Positions 47,401-57,509 of a stretch of 64,000 bases of DNA are shown piece after piece. Source of the stretch: Oceanicaulis sp. MMSF_3324 (GTDB taxonomy: Bacteria; Pseudomonadota; Alphaproteobacteria; Caulobacterales; Maricaulaceae); contig NZ_JASHIU010000005.1 in the NCBI RefSeq assembly GCF_030733545.1, positions 62,001 through 126,000 of the forward strand, read 5' to 3'. The notes under the pieces are model-generated. The model searched no databases, was not told the origin of the DNA, and worked only from the letters and a program-made list of their open reading frames with translations. The position numbers were made by a program, and so were the translations under genes. Numbering within the stretch: the stretch's first letter is position 1; every line of letters starts with the position of its first letter.

Positions 47401-47847
47401 ACCGCCGGTCAACAGGTCGAGCGAAGCGGCGGCGCTCTTGAGCTGGAGCGCAATGTACGGAATGAGCGCCAGCAACAGCGCCAGCGTGGCCAGAGCGCCG
47501 ACGGCGGCGGATTTGCCATAGCGCAGGGACAGGAAGTCCGCGATCGAGCTGGTGTCATGCTCGCGCCCCAGAGCCACAAGGCGGCGAACGATGGGAAACC
47601 CCAAACCGAAGACCAGGGCGGGGCCCAGATAGATCGGCAGATAATCCCAGCCCGCGCGCGCGGCCTCGCCCACTGCGCCGTAAAACGTCCAGCTGGTGCA
47701 ATAGACCGCCAGCGCCAGGGTGTAGAGCACGGCGCGACGGCGCGATGACCGGTCGAACCGCGCCGCACGGGCATCCCCCCAGGCGGCGAGCGCAAACAGC
47801 AAGGCCACATAGGCGCCAAGAACCCCGAGCGCGAGACTGAGCGGCAC
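44434..47847 (-). CDS. hybrid sensor histidine kinase with sodium/solute symporter domain, CrbS/MxtR-like
   Basis: 1137 residues from a GTG at 47847 with GGAGGAG upstream; the frame open to 47943 adds 32 polar residues before the first helix. Order of domains: SSS symporter-like region with about 13 helices (~1-490); a linker; PAS domain (~595-710, YADRDYRLRFANRGYLEFFD); coiled coil; HisKA with phosphorylated His in AAASHDLLQPL; HATPase with NLIANAVRYT and DTGPGIE; and a C-terminal receiver domain with CVDDDPE and Asp in LVILDFQ. Such CbrA-type kinases couple solute sensing to gene control; the partner is the convergent LuxR regulator. Confidence 0.92.
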   Translation of the reverse strand: MPLSLALGVLGAYVALLFALAAWGDARAARFDRSSRRRAVLYTLALAVYCTSWTFYGAVGEAARAGWDYLPIYLGPALVFGLGFPIVRRLVALGREHDTSSIADFLSLRYGKSAAVGALATLALLLALIPYIALQLKSAAASLDLLTGGPLGRGWGLPVAISLAAFAMVFGQRHTDTAASHRGLVLAVGFESIIKLLAMLAVGWLAVEVWIHQPEAARMTALAQSPLTLPGVDFRFLVLTLLGAFAALCLPRQFHMMVVEVSKPSDARLSRWGFPAYLALVAILVPPIAWAGSTLLDGSNPDAYVLALPLELDARWLAVLVFLGGFSAAAGMVTITALAMSTMLVNNLVGPLFLAEARRSDLAKRFLMWRRASVLGLVGLAYLFHLGLDRSAALAGIGLVAFAGVAQLAPALLFGLYWRKANRAGALAGMGAGLGLWVVLILIPSYAGAAPPAPSGVDPFAFAAIACLSANIITFIGAVAFSSTGLVDELQADAFTGARPLETAPAAGARISDLETVLIRVLGAPQAERALDDLSRAVARPLRSGDALTAAVAGLAEARLARAVGAASARILMTRVLRGARVSPGDVVRLIDETAEQLRSSEDRLKESERSIRFYTDNLPVLLSYADRDYRLRFANRGYLEFFDIDPSAVGKPLAEFMTEEEYALRRPHMEGALNGERQVFDISRSKGGGRARSWQVVYQPRLEDGEVVGYFGVYQDNTARREAEQALKRAYDLLETRVEERTAALKAESEARLQLAQDLEVARREAEAATQSKTRFLAAASHDLLQPLSAARLYAGALEGALGEGGSSENRNLAHQIERAIDHADRLLRALLDISRLDAGGVSPRPSVFAIDELVEETAAQFQGRAKAKGLELRVVKSRLAAFSDRGLMTSVVQNLIANAVRYTQTGKVLVGVRRFGDQVRLQVIDTGPGIEAERQSAIFREFNRGGADQGEEQGLGLGLAVVDRICASLGHKISLKSALGDGSIFEVVLPRAASRESTSAQPARRRPGDLQGLSVLCVDDDPEVLKALSTLLERWGCDVRGGSDMITARQAFPETGPDLVILDFQLENYVTGPEVYDALCEEWGRRPPGLLVTAERSGAVEEDALKSGLELVRKPASPAVLRASLSSLKRRVETF

Positions 47848-47987
47848 GAAGCCTCCTCCCCTGACCGTCCGGCTCTTATGGGTTTTCCGGACATGGTTGA
47901 CGATAGCCGGACTGCGCCCCTGCTGACCAGAGTCACGAAACAAGCGCGGCGGCCCCCCCCGCGCCGTTCGTCCGGTTCAGAGCGCGC

Positions 47988-49925
47988 TTATTCGGCTGGC
48001 GCGTTCCCGTGGGTGACATGGGATACGGAGGAAGGCATGCGAATGTCCTCCACCATGTTCTGGATCTCCTCGGGCGGGGCCTTTGTGGCCAGCGCCACAA
48101 GGGTCGCGGTGATGAAGCTGATCACCATGCCCACCGAGCCGAAGCCTTCCGGCGACACGCCCAGGAACCATTGGTCCGCCGTGCCCGGCGCAATGTCGGG
48201 GAGCACCCCGAACGCACCGCCCAGGAAGATCAGGCCGAAGACGATGGAGCCGATCAGCATGGGGCGGGTGTCCCCTTCCCCTTTCAGACCAAAGTGCATG
48301 ATCAACAGGACGATGCCGATGATCAGGGCGACGACGCCCAGCACGATGGAGCTGAAGCCGATCTTGAAGTGCACGATGTACGCGGCGGTGATCGACAGAC
48401 CGACGACCATGCCGGCGATCGCGCCTTCCTTGTTCATGCGCTTCCAGAAAATCCCCAGGAAGATCACCGGGAAGAAGCTGGCCGCGCCCAGACCGAAGGC
48501 GAAGGCCACCACGGCGGCGACGAAACCGGGCGGGTTGATGCCCGCATAGATCGCCACCAGTACGGCCCCCACTGCAGCGACACGCGCCACCAGCAGCTCC
48601 TGGGTGTCGGACATGTTCTGGAACAGCACCTTGCGACACAGGTCGTGTGACACGGCCGAGCTGATCACCATCAGCAGACCCGCAGCCGTGGACAGCGCTG
48701 CGGCGAGGCCGCCCGCCACCACCAGACCGATCACCCAGCCCGGCAAGCCGCCGATCTCGGGATTGGCCAGCACGAAGATGTCCCGGTCGAGCGTGGTCAC
48801 TTCATTGGTTTCAGGGTCGGCGCGATACTGGATCCGGCCATCATCATTCTTGTCGGTGAAGCCCAGAAGACCGGTGCGCTCCCAGTTGTAGAACCATTGC
48901 GGGGTCGCATCCTCGCCCATCTCCGACGCACGCGCTTCCTGGCGGGCGACATCGACGGAATAGACGCTTTCATTGACCGTATCGATGAAGTTCGACCGGG
49001 CGAACACCGCCACAGCCGGCGCCGTGGTGTAGAGCGCTGCGATGAAGATCAGCGCCCAGCCCGCCGAGCGACGGGCGTCAGAGGCCCGCGGCACGGTGAA
49101 GAAGCGGATGATCACGTGCGGCAGGCCCGCCGTGCCCACCATCAGCGCCGCGGTGATCGCCACCACGTCGATCATGGCCTTCTCACCTTGTAGGTAGGAG
49201 GTGAAACCCAGATCGGTCAGCGTCCGGTCGAGACTCATCAACAATGGCGTGCCATCCGCGGTATTGCCGATAAAGCCCAGCTGCGGCAGCGGATTGCCGG
49301 TGATCTGGATGCTCAGGAAGACCGCTGGAACGGTGAAGGCGAAGATCAGCACGCAATACTGGGCGACCTGGGTGTAGGTGACGCCCTTCATCCCGCCCAG
49401 ACCGGCATAGAACAGGACGATGATCGCCCCGATGATGACTCCAGCCTCGATCGGCACGCCGAGGAAGTTCGAGAAGGCGATGCCCGTCCCGCGCATCTGC
49501 CCGGCGATATAGGTGAAGGAAATGAAGAGCGCACAGATCACGGCCATGATCCGCGCCGCCTGGCTGTAATACCGGTCGCCGACAAAATCGGGCACGGTGA
49601 ACTTGCCGAACTTGCGCAGATAGGGCGCCAGCAGAAGCGCCAGCAGCACATAACCGCCGGTCCAGCCCATCAGGAAGACCGAGCCGTCATAGCCCATGAA
49701 CGCAATCAGCCCCGCCATGGACAGGAAAGAGGCTGCGCTCATCCAGTCCGCCGCAGTGGCCATGCCGTTGAAGACCGGGTGCACGTCGTGACCGGCCACA
49801 TAGAAGTCCTCGGTGGTCGAGGCCCGCGCCCAGATGGCGATGCCGATATAAAGACCGAACGTTCCGATGACGAAGAACGCGGTCCAGAACAAGGTCGTAT
49901 CAAGACCGAAAATGGTCGATTCCAT
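47988..49925 (-). CDS. sodium/solute symporter, acetate-permease (ActP/VC_2705) type
   Basis: 645 residues, inner-membrane SSS-family transporter with about 13 helices; motif RSAGWALIFIAALYTTAPAV and the early DFYVAGHDVHPVFNGMATAADWMSAASF are typical of the acetate/short-chain carboxylate group. A hydrophilic insert (~320-380) follows helix 8. It imports acetate or a similar monocarboxylate with Na+ or H+. The DUF4212 small partner is encoded 10 bp upstream, the standard arrangement for the VC_2705 type, and the kinase gene follows 140 bp downstream. Confidence 0.9.
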   Translation of the reverse strand: MESTIFGLDTTLFWTAFFVIGTFGLYIGIAIWARASTTEDFYVAGHDVHPVFNGMATAADWMSAASFLSMAGLIAFMGYDGSVFLMGWTGGYVLLALLLAPYLRKFGKFTVPDFVGDRYYSQAARIMAVICALFISFTYIAGQMRGTGIAFSNFLGVPIEAGVIIGAIIVLFYAGLGGMKGVTYTQVAQYCVLIFAFTVPAVFLSIQITGNPLPQLGFIGNTADGTPLLMSLDRTLTDLGFTSYLQGEKAMIDVVAITAALMVGTAGLPHVIIRFFTVPRASDARRSAGWALIFIAALYTTAPAVAVFARSNFIDTVNESVYSVDVARQEARASEMGEDATPQWFYNWERTGLLGFTDKNDDGRIQYRADPETNEVTTLDRDIFVLANPEIGGLPGWVIGLVVAGGLAAALSTAAGLLMVISSAVSHDLCRKVLFQNMSDTQELLVARVAAVGAVLVAIYAGINPPGFVAAVVAFAFGLGAASFFPVIFLGIFWKRMNKEGAIAGMVVGLSITAAYIVHFKIGFSSIVLGVVALIIGIVLLIMHFGLKGEGDTRPMLIGSIVFGLIFLGGAFGVLPDIAPGTADQWFLGVSPEGFGSVGMVISFITATLVALATKAPPEEIQNMVEDIRMPSSVSHVTHGNAPAE

Positions 49926-49935
49926 TGTCCCCTCC

Positions 49936-50265
49936 CTACGCGTTTTCGTCTTCAGCGTCGTACTTGCGCTCGATGCGGTTCATCATGGCGGAGTAGACGA
50001 AGATCAGGATGACGAAGACATAGATCGCGCCCTGTTGCGCGAACCAGAACCCCAGCGGCGCGCCGCCGATAGAGAAATTGTCGAGAATGTCCCGGAACAG
50101 AATTCCAAACCCGTAGGACACGGTGAACCAGATCACCAAGAGAACCCCCATCAGGTTGAGGTTCTCTCGCCAGTAGCGCTTGTAGCGCTCCTCTCGGACC
50201 GTATGGTCGCCGGACACGCCGCTTGACGGCTTGTCTCCGGCGGGATGGTCTTGGTCAGCCATCAT
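49936..50265 (-). CDS. DUF4212 small membrane partner of the symporter
   Basis: 109 residues with two membrane helices (~37-60, NLMGVLLVIWFTVSYGFGIL; ~75-97, FWFAQQGAIYVFVILIFVYS) and charged ends. DUF4212 proteins always stand in front of VC_2705-type symporters and are thought to form a small subunit with them. Ribosome site AGGAG just before the start. 10-bp gap to the symporter gene. Confidence 0.92.
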   Translation of the reverse strand: MMADQDHPAGDKPSSGVSGDHTVREERYKRYWRENLNLMGVLLVIWFTVSYGFGILFRDILDNFSIGGAPLGFWFAQQGAIYVFVILIFVYSAMMNRIERKYDAEDENA

Positions 50266-50362
50266 GCTCCTCCCTTTTTCATCGGGGTTTTCCCCGTATG
50301 ACTCAAAGGGTGTCAGTCAGATGGCGGGGCGTGCAGCCCGACATTGGTCTGATTGGAGCCGC

Positions 50363-51145
50363 CTAGGCCTGGCCCGGATCCGCCAGTGCAAACCCGCCCG
50401 AAGGCTGGCGCATCACGCCGAACACCTGCGCGAGCGTTTCAGCATCCAGCACCGCGTCCGGCGAACCGCACGCGATCAGGCGCCCGCGATCAAGGACCGC
50501 AACCCGATCGGCATAGCGCCCCGCCAGTTCAAGATCATGAAGCGCGCAAACCACGCTGGCCCCGCGATCCGCCTGGGCGCGCAGCACCTGCATCGCCTCG
50601 AGCTGGTGACGCGGGTCGAGCGCGGCTATGGGCTCGTCCGCCATGAGAAGGGACGCATCCGACGCCAGCGCCCGCGCCAGATGCAAACGGGCCTGTTCCC
50701 CGCCGGACAGGGTGTGGAGCAGTCGGTTCTTCAGCGCCGTGGCGCCTGTCAGTTCAAGCGCCTGATCCACCTTGTCCCGATCGGTCGCGCCGAGCCGGTC
50801 ATAGGCCGCCCCGCCCCAGGCGAAGCGTCCCAGCGCCGCCAGATCCGCGCCGGTCACCGACCAGGCCACTGTGCGATCCTGCGGAAGGTACGCCATCTGT
50901 CGGGCCCGGGCCCGGGCGCTCAGAACGCTGACCGGTCCGCCATCCAGCATGACGCCGCCCGCATCCGGCTCCAACAGACCCAGCAGGGTCCGGATCAGGG
51001 TGGACTTGCCCGCGCCATTGGGGCCGACCAGGGCGATCATCTCGCCGCTGTGGACCTCAAGGGAGACATCGCTGAGAATGTCGCGCCCGTCGCGCCTGAT
51101 CGAGACGCGATCGGCCAGGAGCCGGATCACGGAGCGCTGCGTCAT
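50363..51145 (-). CDS. btuD: vitamin B12 ABC transporter, ATP-binding protein
   Basis: 260 residues. ATPase of a FecCD-type importer: Walker A GPNGAGKST, signature LSGGEQARLHLARA, Walker B LLMADEPIAALD and switch His in ALHDLELA. It drives uptake across the inner membrane with the permease encoded directly upstream (4-bp overlap). The cobalamin assignment comes from the operon's riboswitch and the btuB/btuF genes; sequence alone would allow iron-siderophore or haem. Confidence 0.9.
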   Translation of the reverse strand: MTQRSVIRLLADRVSIRRDGRDILSDVSLEVHSGEMIALVGPNGAGKSTLIRTLLGLLEPDAGGVMLDGGPVSVLSARARARQMAYLPQDRTVAWSVTGADLAALGRFAWGGAAYDRLGATDRDKVDQALELTGATALKNRLLHTLSGGEQARLHLARALASDASLLMADEPIAALDPRHQLEAMQVLRAQADRGASVVCALHDLELAGRYADRVAVLDRGRLIACGSPDAVLDAETLAQVFGVMRQPSGGFALADPGQA

Positions 51146-52131
51146 TGGCCCATCCCCCGGCTGCGCGCGGCGATCAGGATGAAGATCGGCGCGCCGATCA
51201 TCGACACCATGACCCCCAGGCGCAATTCCTGATCCAGCGGCGCCAGACGCAATATCAGATCGGCGAGCGAAATCAGCCCGCCGCCCAGAAGCGCACTGGG
51301 CCAGACCAGGTCTGCTGGATCATGACGCACAAACGGCCGCACGATATGCGGCGCGACAATGCCGACAAAGCCGATAACCCCTGAAATCGCCACGGCCGCC
51401 CCGGTCAGCAGCGCCGCCGCGCCAATCACGCCCGTCCGCGTGCGGCCCAGATTGACGCCCAGCGACTGGGCCGTCTCTTCGCCCAGGGCGAGCGCCCGCA
51501 AGCCGGGCGCCGTCAGGACCGCGAGGACCACGCCCGCCACCCAGAAAGGCGCAACGAACACCAGATCATCGAGCGACCGGTTTGTGACCGAGCCCAGCAT
51601 CCAGGTGACCATGTCCGACAAGGCGAACCGATTGGGCGCCAGATTGATCGCCAAAGCGCCCAGCGCCCCGGCGAAACTCGACAGACCGACCCCCACCAGG
51701 ATCAGCTGCACCGCGCTGATCCGCGCCGCGGCGAGAAAGCTGAGCACACCGGTCGCGGCCAGCGCGCCCAGAACCGCCAGCACCGGCACGGTGAACGCGC
51801 CCAGAAAGCCCAGTCCGAAATAGAGCGCGATGATGGCGCCCAGCGAGGCGGAGGCTGAGACGCCCAGAACGCCCGGCTCGGCCAGCGGGTTGCGCAACAG
51901 CCCCTGCATCAGCGCGCCCGACGCGCCCAAGGCCGCGCCCACGCCCAGCGCCGCCAGGGCGCGCGGCAGACGGATTTCCCACACGATGATGCGCGCAGTC
52001 TCGTCCCCCGCCCCGACCAGGGCGCCGAACGCCTGAGCCAGAGACAGTTCCGAACTGCCCAGAACTCCGGACAGGATCAGCACAAGACCGCCGCCCGCCA
52101 GCAGCGCTGCATTCACCCCCAGCCGGGTCAT
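51142..52131 (-). CDS. btuC: vitamin B12 ABC transporter, permease
   Basis: 329 residues, about 10 membrane helices. FecCD-family marks: RLPRALAALGVGAALGASGALMQ, then RNPLAEPGVLGVSASASLGA, and GFVGIVAPHIVRPFVRHD near residue 250. Forms the membrane channel for cobalamin with BtuD. Overlaps btuF and btuD by 4 bp at each end, so all are translationally coupled. Confidence 0.9.
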   Translation of the reverse strand: MTRLGVNAALLAGGGLVLILSGVLGSSELSLAQAFGALVGAGDETARIIVWEIRLPRALAALGVGAALGASGALMQGLLRNPLAEPGVLGVSASASLGAIIALYFGLGFLGAFTVPVLAVLGALAATGVLSFLAAARISAVQLILVGVGLSSFAGALGALAINLAPNRFALSDMVTWMLGSVTNRSLDDLVFVAPFWVAGVVLAVLTAPGLRALALGEETAQSLGVNLGRTRTGVIGAAALLTGAAVAISGVIGFVGIVAPHIVRPFVRHDPADLVWPSALLGGGLISLADLILRLAPLDQELRLGVMVSMIGAPIFILIAARSRGMGQ

Positions 52132-52976
52132 GGCATGGCCCCTTCAATCGCACCGAACAGGGCGTTCGCTTCCTGACGCGCGCGCAGTGCCTCATCAGCC
52201 ATGAACCAGGCGCCGCACGACAGGGCCGCCGCATCGAGATAGATCACCGGCGTGGTCTCCATCATGCGCCGGAACACCGCGTGGCGACTGGCCGACCAGC
52301 TGTCGATCGGTGCGGTCTCGCCATCGAAGAAGGCCGCCAGAATGACATCGGGTTGCTGGGCGTGAAGCTGTTCCAGCGGCAAGGTCACCCAGCCGCTCTT
52401 GCCCTGGCTGGCGATGACATTGTCAAAGCCCGCAGCCGTCATGAAGGCGTCCATCAGGGTGCCCGACCCGGCCGTGAATCCGGACGGGGTCATGTAGAGC
52501 GCGTTGAGACGCGGCCCGTCCGCCGCGCGCGCCAGCTGGGTGCGCATATGGGAGATGCGGGCCTCCCCGCTCCCCGGCCGCCCCAGCGCCGCCGCCGTGC
52601 GCCGGATCATGGCTTCCACATCGTCAAAGTCCGACGCGTAGCCCAGCTCGAAGGTCTCAAGTCCCAGACGCTCGAAATAGGCGGCGGCGCGTCCGCCGGC
52701 GTCATAGCCGCGCACGATCAGATCGGGGTCGAGCGCCAGCACATCCTCCGCATCATCGCGGATCTGGGGCACGCCCTGCGCCTGGGCTCTGAGATAGGAA
52801 TGCCGATCATCGGCATGATCGGACACCGCAAGCACGTGATCGGGATCCGCCAGTCCCAGCACATACTGATCGGCGCAATAGTCGAGCGAGACCACATGCG
52901 GCTCGGTCGCCGCCGCGTCAGACGCGATGGCGACGCCCAGCATCAGGGCGAGAAAACCGGGCGCCGCCCCGGCCAT
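52128..52976 (-). CDS. btuF: periplasmic cobalamin-binding protein
   Basis: 282 residues. Signal peptide (~1-24), then a TroA-like two-lobe fold; HVVSLDYCADQYVLGLADPD and VRGYDAGGRAAAYFERLGL are typical of the BtuF/FepB group, and a rigid backbone helix links the lobes. It captures cobalamin delivered by BtuB and passes it to BtuCD. Its start overlaps the stop of btuB by one base (TAATG). Confidence 0.87.
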   Translation of the reverse strand: MAGAAPGFLALMLGVAIASDAAATEPHVVSLDYCADQYVLGLADPDHVLAVSDHADDRHSYLRAQAQGVPQIRDDAEDVLALDPDLIVRGYDAGGRAAAYFERLGLETFELGYASDFDDVEAMIRRTAAALGRPGSGEARISHMRTQLARAADGPRLNALYMTPSGFTAGSGTLMDAFMTAAGFDNVIASQGKSGWVTLPLEQLHAQQPDVILAAFFDGETAPIDSWSASRHAVFRRMMETTPVIYLDAAALSCGAWFMADEALRARQEANALFGAIEGAMP

Positions 52977-54928
52977 TACGGACGCAACCGCAGGCCGAAG
53001 GTCACCGCGCGGGGCGCCCCTGCGAATCCGGCGACCGGCTCATAGGTCTCATCGAGCAGGTTCCGAACACCCAGCACAAGCTGGAGCCGGTCGTGGACAT
53101 CCAGCGTCCCGGTGAGGTCCACCGTGTCATAGGATGGGGTCTGGCCCGCCCCGCTGGCATAGAAGCCGGCATCGTCATAGGTGGCGTCCAGACGCTCGCC
53201 CACATAACGCCAGGTGGCGCTGAGCGACGCGATCTCGGTGGGTCGCCATGTCCCCGTCACGGCAAAACTGTCCTCGGGACGACGCAGCAATTGCGCGCCC
53301 GTCGTGGCGTTTTCAGCATCGGTATAGGTGTAATCCACCCGCAGGCTCGCCTGATCGACCGGGGTCCATTCCGCGAAGATTTCAAACCCCTGCAGGTCCG
53401 CTTCGCCGACATTGCGGTTCTGGCCGATGAACAATGCGCCGTCATAGACATACTCGATGAGGTCTTCGATCTCGCTGTCATACCAGACCGCGCCGAACCG
53501 CAGCGCCTTGTCACGCCCCGCGAGCGACACGGCGCTGTCAAAACCGATCTCAAAGGTCTCGCCCTGTTCCGGCTCCAGGTCGGGGTTCGCCGCGACAAAG
53601 GCCGAACTGGAATAGCGTTCGGACAGGCTCGGCGCCTTGAAGGACGTGCCATAGCTTGCGCGCAAGCGCGTGTTCAGCGCGTCCAGGCGATAGACCGCGC
53701 CCAGATTCCAGGTGGTCTGATCGCCAAAGGCTTCATAGTCATCCAGACGGATCGAGCCGGTGACGTCAAAGCGCGCCGTCAGGCCGGCCTGAACTGCGGC
53801 ATAGGCCGACCACAGATCCTCGCTGACAGACAGGGGCGCGTTGAACGCCGTGTCGGTCTCGGCGGTCTCGTCCTGATACTCGACGCCAAAGCTGATGACC
53901 GGATCGATCAGGGATGTCAGGCGATCCGGCGTCCAGACATTGGACCACTGGACGAAATCGCGCGCACCGTCATACGTGTCGGTTCGCGCACCGTCATTGA
54001 AGCTGTCGAGCGCCATGTCCACGCGGCCCGCGCGCAGACGGCTCTCGAAATGGTCGGCCGGACGGGCATAGACGAGCCCGAGGCTCCACAGCGTATGGCT
54101 GTCTTCGCTGCGCAGATCCGGATCGTCTGCGCGTTGAAAGCCGGACGCACCGCCCGAAAAGGTGTCGAAGTCCACTTCGGATTCGCGGTGACGGATCAGG
54201 GCTTCGACGCTCAGAGCCTCGGTCAGCGCAAACCCGCCATTGGCGGACAGCACCGAGAATTGAGACGGATCGGGATCCCCGGTCGCCGTGGAGATGCGGT
54301 CAGGAGTGACGTCATAGCCGTCGCTTTCCTGGTATTCCGCCGTTGCGGCGACATGGAAGCGCCCTTCGCGCACCCCGCCGCCCAGAAGGGCGCGATAGGT
54401 GTTGAAATCGCCCACAGACGCTTCGCCATAAACCTCAGACCCGCTTTCCGGCGCCTGGCGCGGCAGGATGTTGATCACCCCGCCCACAGCGTCAGACCCG
54501 TAGAGCGATGAGAGCGGGCCGCGCACGATCTCGATCCGGCCGGCATCGCCCACAAGGTCGGAGCCGAAATTGAACGCCCCATTCGAGGCCGCCAGATCAT
54601 TGATCCGGATGCCGTCATACAGGGCGAGCACGTGTTTGGAGTTCGTGCCACGCACAAAGACACTGGCGGTAGAGCCAGCGGGACCGGACTGGACCACGGC
54701 CAGCCCCGGCGTCGCGGCCAGCGCCTCTACCAGCGTATTCTGGTTCTTGAGATCAATCTCGGCGCGGTCGATCACGTCCAGCGTGCTCGGCAGGCGCTCT
54801 AGAAGGCTGGGTGCGCGCACACCGGTGACGACAATCGTGTCGTCGGTGGTTTCGGTTGCGTCTTGCGCCAGGGCGGGCGCGGCGGACAGGGCAGCGGCCA
54901 GCGCTGCGAGAGAAATCCGGGCTTTCAT
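52976..54928 (-). CDS. btuB: TonB-dependent vitamin B12 receptor
   Basis: 650 residues. Signal peptide to APALAQ, a TonB box (DDTIVVTG, ~29-36), plug domain (~45-150, with VRGTNSKHVLALYDGIRIND and IEIVRGPLSSLYGSDAVGGV), and a 22-strand barrel ending in an aromatic-poor RLRP tail. Transports cobalamin across the outer membrane. It is the first gene of btuBFCD and lies downstream of a cobalamin riboswitch, which confirms the substrate. Confidence 0.93.
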   Translation of the reverse strand: MKARISLAALAAALSAAPALAQDATETTDDTIVVTGVRAPSLLERLPSTLDVIDRAEIDLKNQNTLVEALAATPGLAVVQSGPAGSTASVFVRGTNSKHVLALYDGIRINDLAASNGAFNFGSDLVGDAGRIEIVRGPLSSLYGSDAVGGVINILPRQAPESGSEVYGEASVGDFNTYRALLGGGVREGRFHVAATAEYQESDGYDVTPDRISTATGDPDPSQFSVLSANGGFALTEALSVEALIRHRESEVDFDTFSGGASGFQRADDPDLRSEDSHTLWSLGLVYARPADHFESRLRAGRVDMALDSFNDGARTDTYDGARDFVQWSNVWTPDRLTSLIDPVISFGVEYQDETAETDTAFNAPLSVSEDLWSAYAAVQAGLTARFDVTGSIRLDDYEAFGDQTTWNLGAVYRLDALNTRLRASYGTSFKAPSLSERYSSSAFVAANPDLEPEQGETFEIGFDSAVSLAGRDKALRFGAVWYDSEIEDLIEYVYDGALFIGQNRNVGEADLQGFEIFAEWTPVDQASLRVDYTYTDAENATTGAQLLRRPEDSFAVTGTWRPTEIASLSATWRYVGERLDATYDDAGFYASGAGQTPSYDTVDLTGTLDVHDRLQLVLGVRNLLDETYEPVAGFAGAPRAVTFGLRLRP

Positions 54929-55086
54929 CTGAAGCCTCCGTTAGCGCCGGGACGCGAGCGGTCCAGGCGGCAGCGAGTGCAACGGCGCTTCGCCCCGACA
55001 CAATCGGGACGACGCTCGACGCGCCGGACGTCGCTGCAAACGGAAGCATTCCGCGTTCAGATGGTGTGTTCCCGCACCGTGAACGA

Positions 55087-55268
55087 GCGACCGCGTCGGC
55101 AGGTCTCCTGGCTTGCGGGTCATTGCGGTGCGCCGCCTTCCCAGATCTGACGATCCAGTGGCCGTTGACGCCTCGCTCGCCGCTCACAGTTGCGGGTACA
55201 GCCCCGGACCAGACGCTTGCGCGTCGCACCGGTGTTCCCTCTTCGCTCCCTCGCGGGAGAACCGTCGC
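55087..55268 (-). promoter_or_regulatory. cobalamin riboswitch controlling btuBFCD
   Basis: On the minus strand the leader carries the B12 box GCCAGGAGACCTGCC (55099-55113), GGGAACACCGGTGCGAC, CTGTACCCGCAACTGTGAGC and GGGAAGGCGGCGC, in the canonical order, closed by a GCGAC/GTCGC helix (55264-55268 with 55087-55091). It binds adenosylcobalamin and shuts off btuB when the vitamin is plentiful. About 158 bases separate it from the btuB start; a short CCCGA/TCGGG hairpin at 54994-55008 could be part of the expression platform. This and a small hairpin fill the 385-bp gap without protein genes. Confidence 0.93.
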
Positions 55269-55285
55269 GTGTCAGGGTGTGTAGT

Positions 55286-55302
55286 CGGGGGACGCGCCCC
55301 CG
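55286..55302 (-). terminator. GC-rich hairpin after the ferredoxin gene
   Basis: GGGGG (55287-55291) pairs with CCCCC (55297-55301) around a 5-base loop, 12 bases after the ferredoxin stop and just before the riboswitch. No T-run follows, so it may only stabilise the mRNA 3' end. Weak as a terminator. Confidence 0.3.
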
Positions 55303-55313
55303 GTCAAGCCAAG

Positions 55314-56908
<1,595 letters not shown>

Positions 56909-57047
56909 TGCGATCCGCGCTCCCTGTTGTCTCGTTCTTATCCCCGCATGGCGCCGCGCCCTCGGGTGCAAGTCAAGCGCCTGGCTGCGCAATCGTGGGC
57001 GCTGTGAAGTCTTGCCGCCCTGCGCAAGCCGTCCTATCAGCGTTCCC

Positions 57048-57509
57048 ATGACCGTGCTGACCCTCTCCTTGCCAGACCCGGCCGCCAACGCCCGCCTCGG
57101 CGCGCGTCTGGCCCGGATGCTGAAGCGTGGAGATGCGGTCCTGCTCGAAGGCGGGCTGGGCGCGGGCAAGACCACGCTGGCGCGTGGCGTGATCGAGGCG
57201 CTGACCGGCATCGCCGATGCGCCCAGCCCCACCTACACCCTGGTGCAGCATTACGAGACCGCCGACGGCCTTGTTCTGCTGCATGCCGATCTGTACCGGC
57301 TCGAACACCCTGATGAGCTCGACGAGCTGGGTATCGATGAGGCGCTCGATCATGGCGCGGCCCTGATCGAATGGCCCGACCGCATGGGCGACTGGCGTCC
57401 TTCAGACCGGCTCGACATCATCCTTGAAGACAGCGAGGCGGGCGGCCGTACCGCACGCCTTCACGCCCATGGAAGCTGGGAGACGCGCCTTGGCGGACTT
57501 GCAGACTGA
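57048..57509 (+). CDS. tsaE: tRNA threonylcarbamoyladenosine biosynthesis ATPase
   Basis: 153 residues from the ATG at 57048. Walker A GGLGAGKTTLARG (~40), the switch segment SPTYTLVQHY, Walker-B-like HADLYRL, and IEWPDRM near residue 110 are those of TsaE, the ATPase that drives t6A37 synthesis on ANN-decoding tRNAs with TsaB/TsaD. In alphaproteobacteria it usually precedes an aminoglycoside-phosphotransferase-like gene, as here. First of a chain of overlapping genes. Confidence 0.93.
   Translation: MTVLTLSLPDPAANARLGARLARMLKRGDAVLLEGGLGAGKTTLARGVIEALTGIADAPSPTYTLVQHYETADGLVLLHADLYRLEHPDELDELGIDEALDHGAALIEWPDRMGDWRPSDRLDIILEDSEAGGRTARLHAHGSWETRLGGLAD

Noticed and set aside
50283-50296. CGGGG-TTTT-CCCCG hairpin between btuD and the DUF4212 gene
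   Set aside because: Only a 5-bp stem and no T-run follows on the minus strand, so it is not called a terminator.
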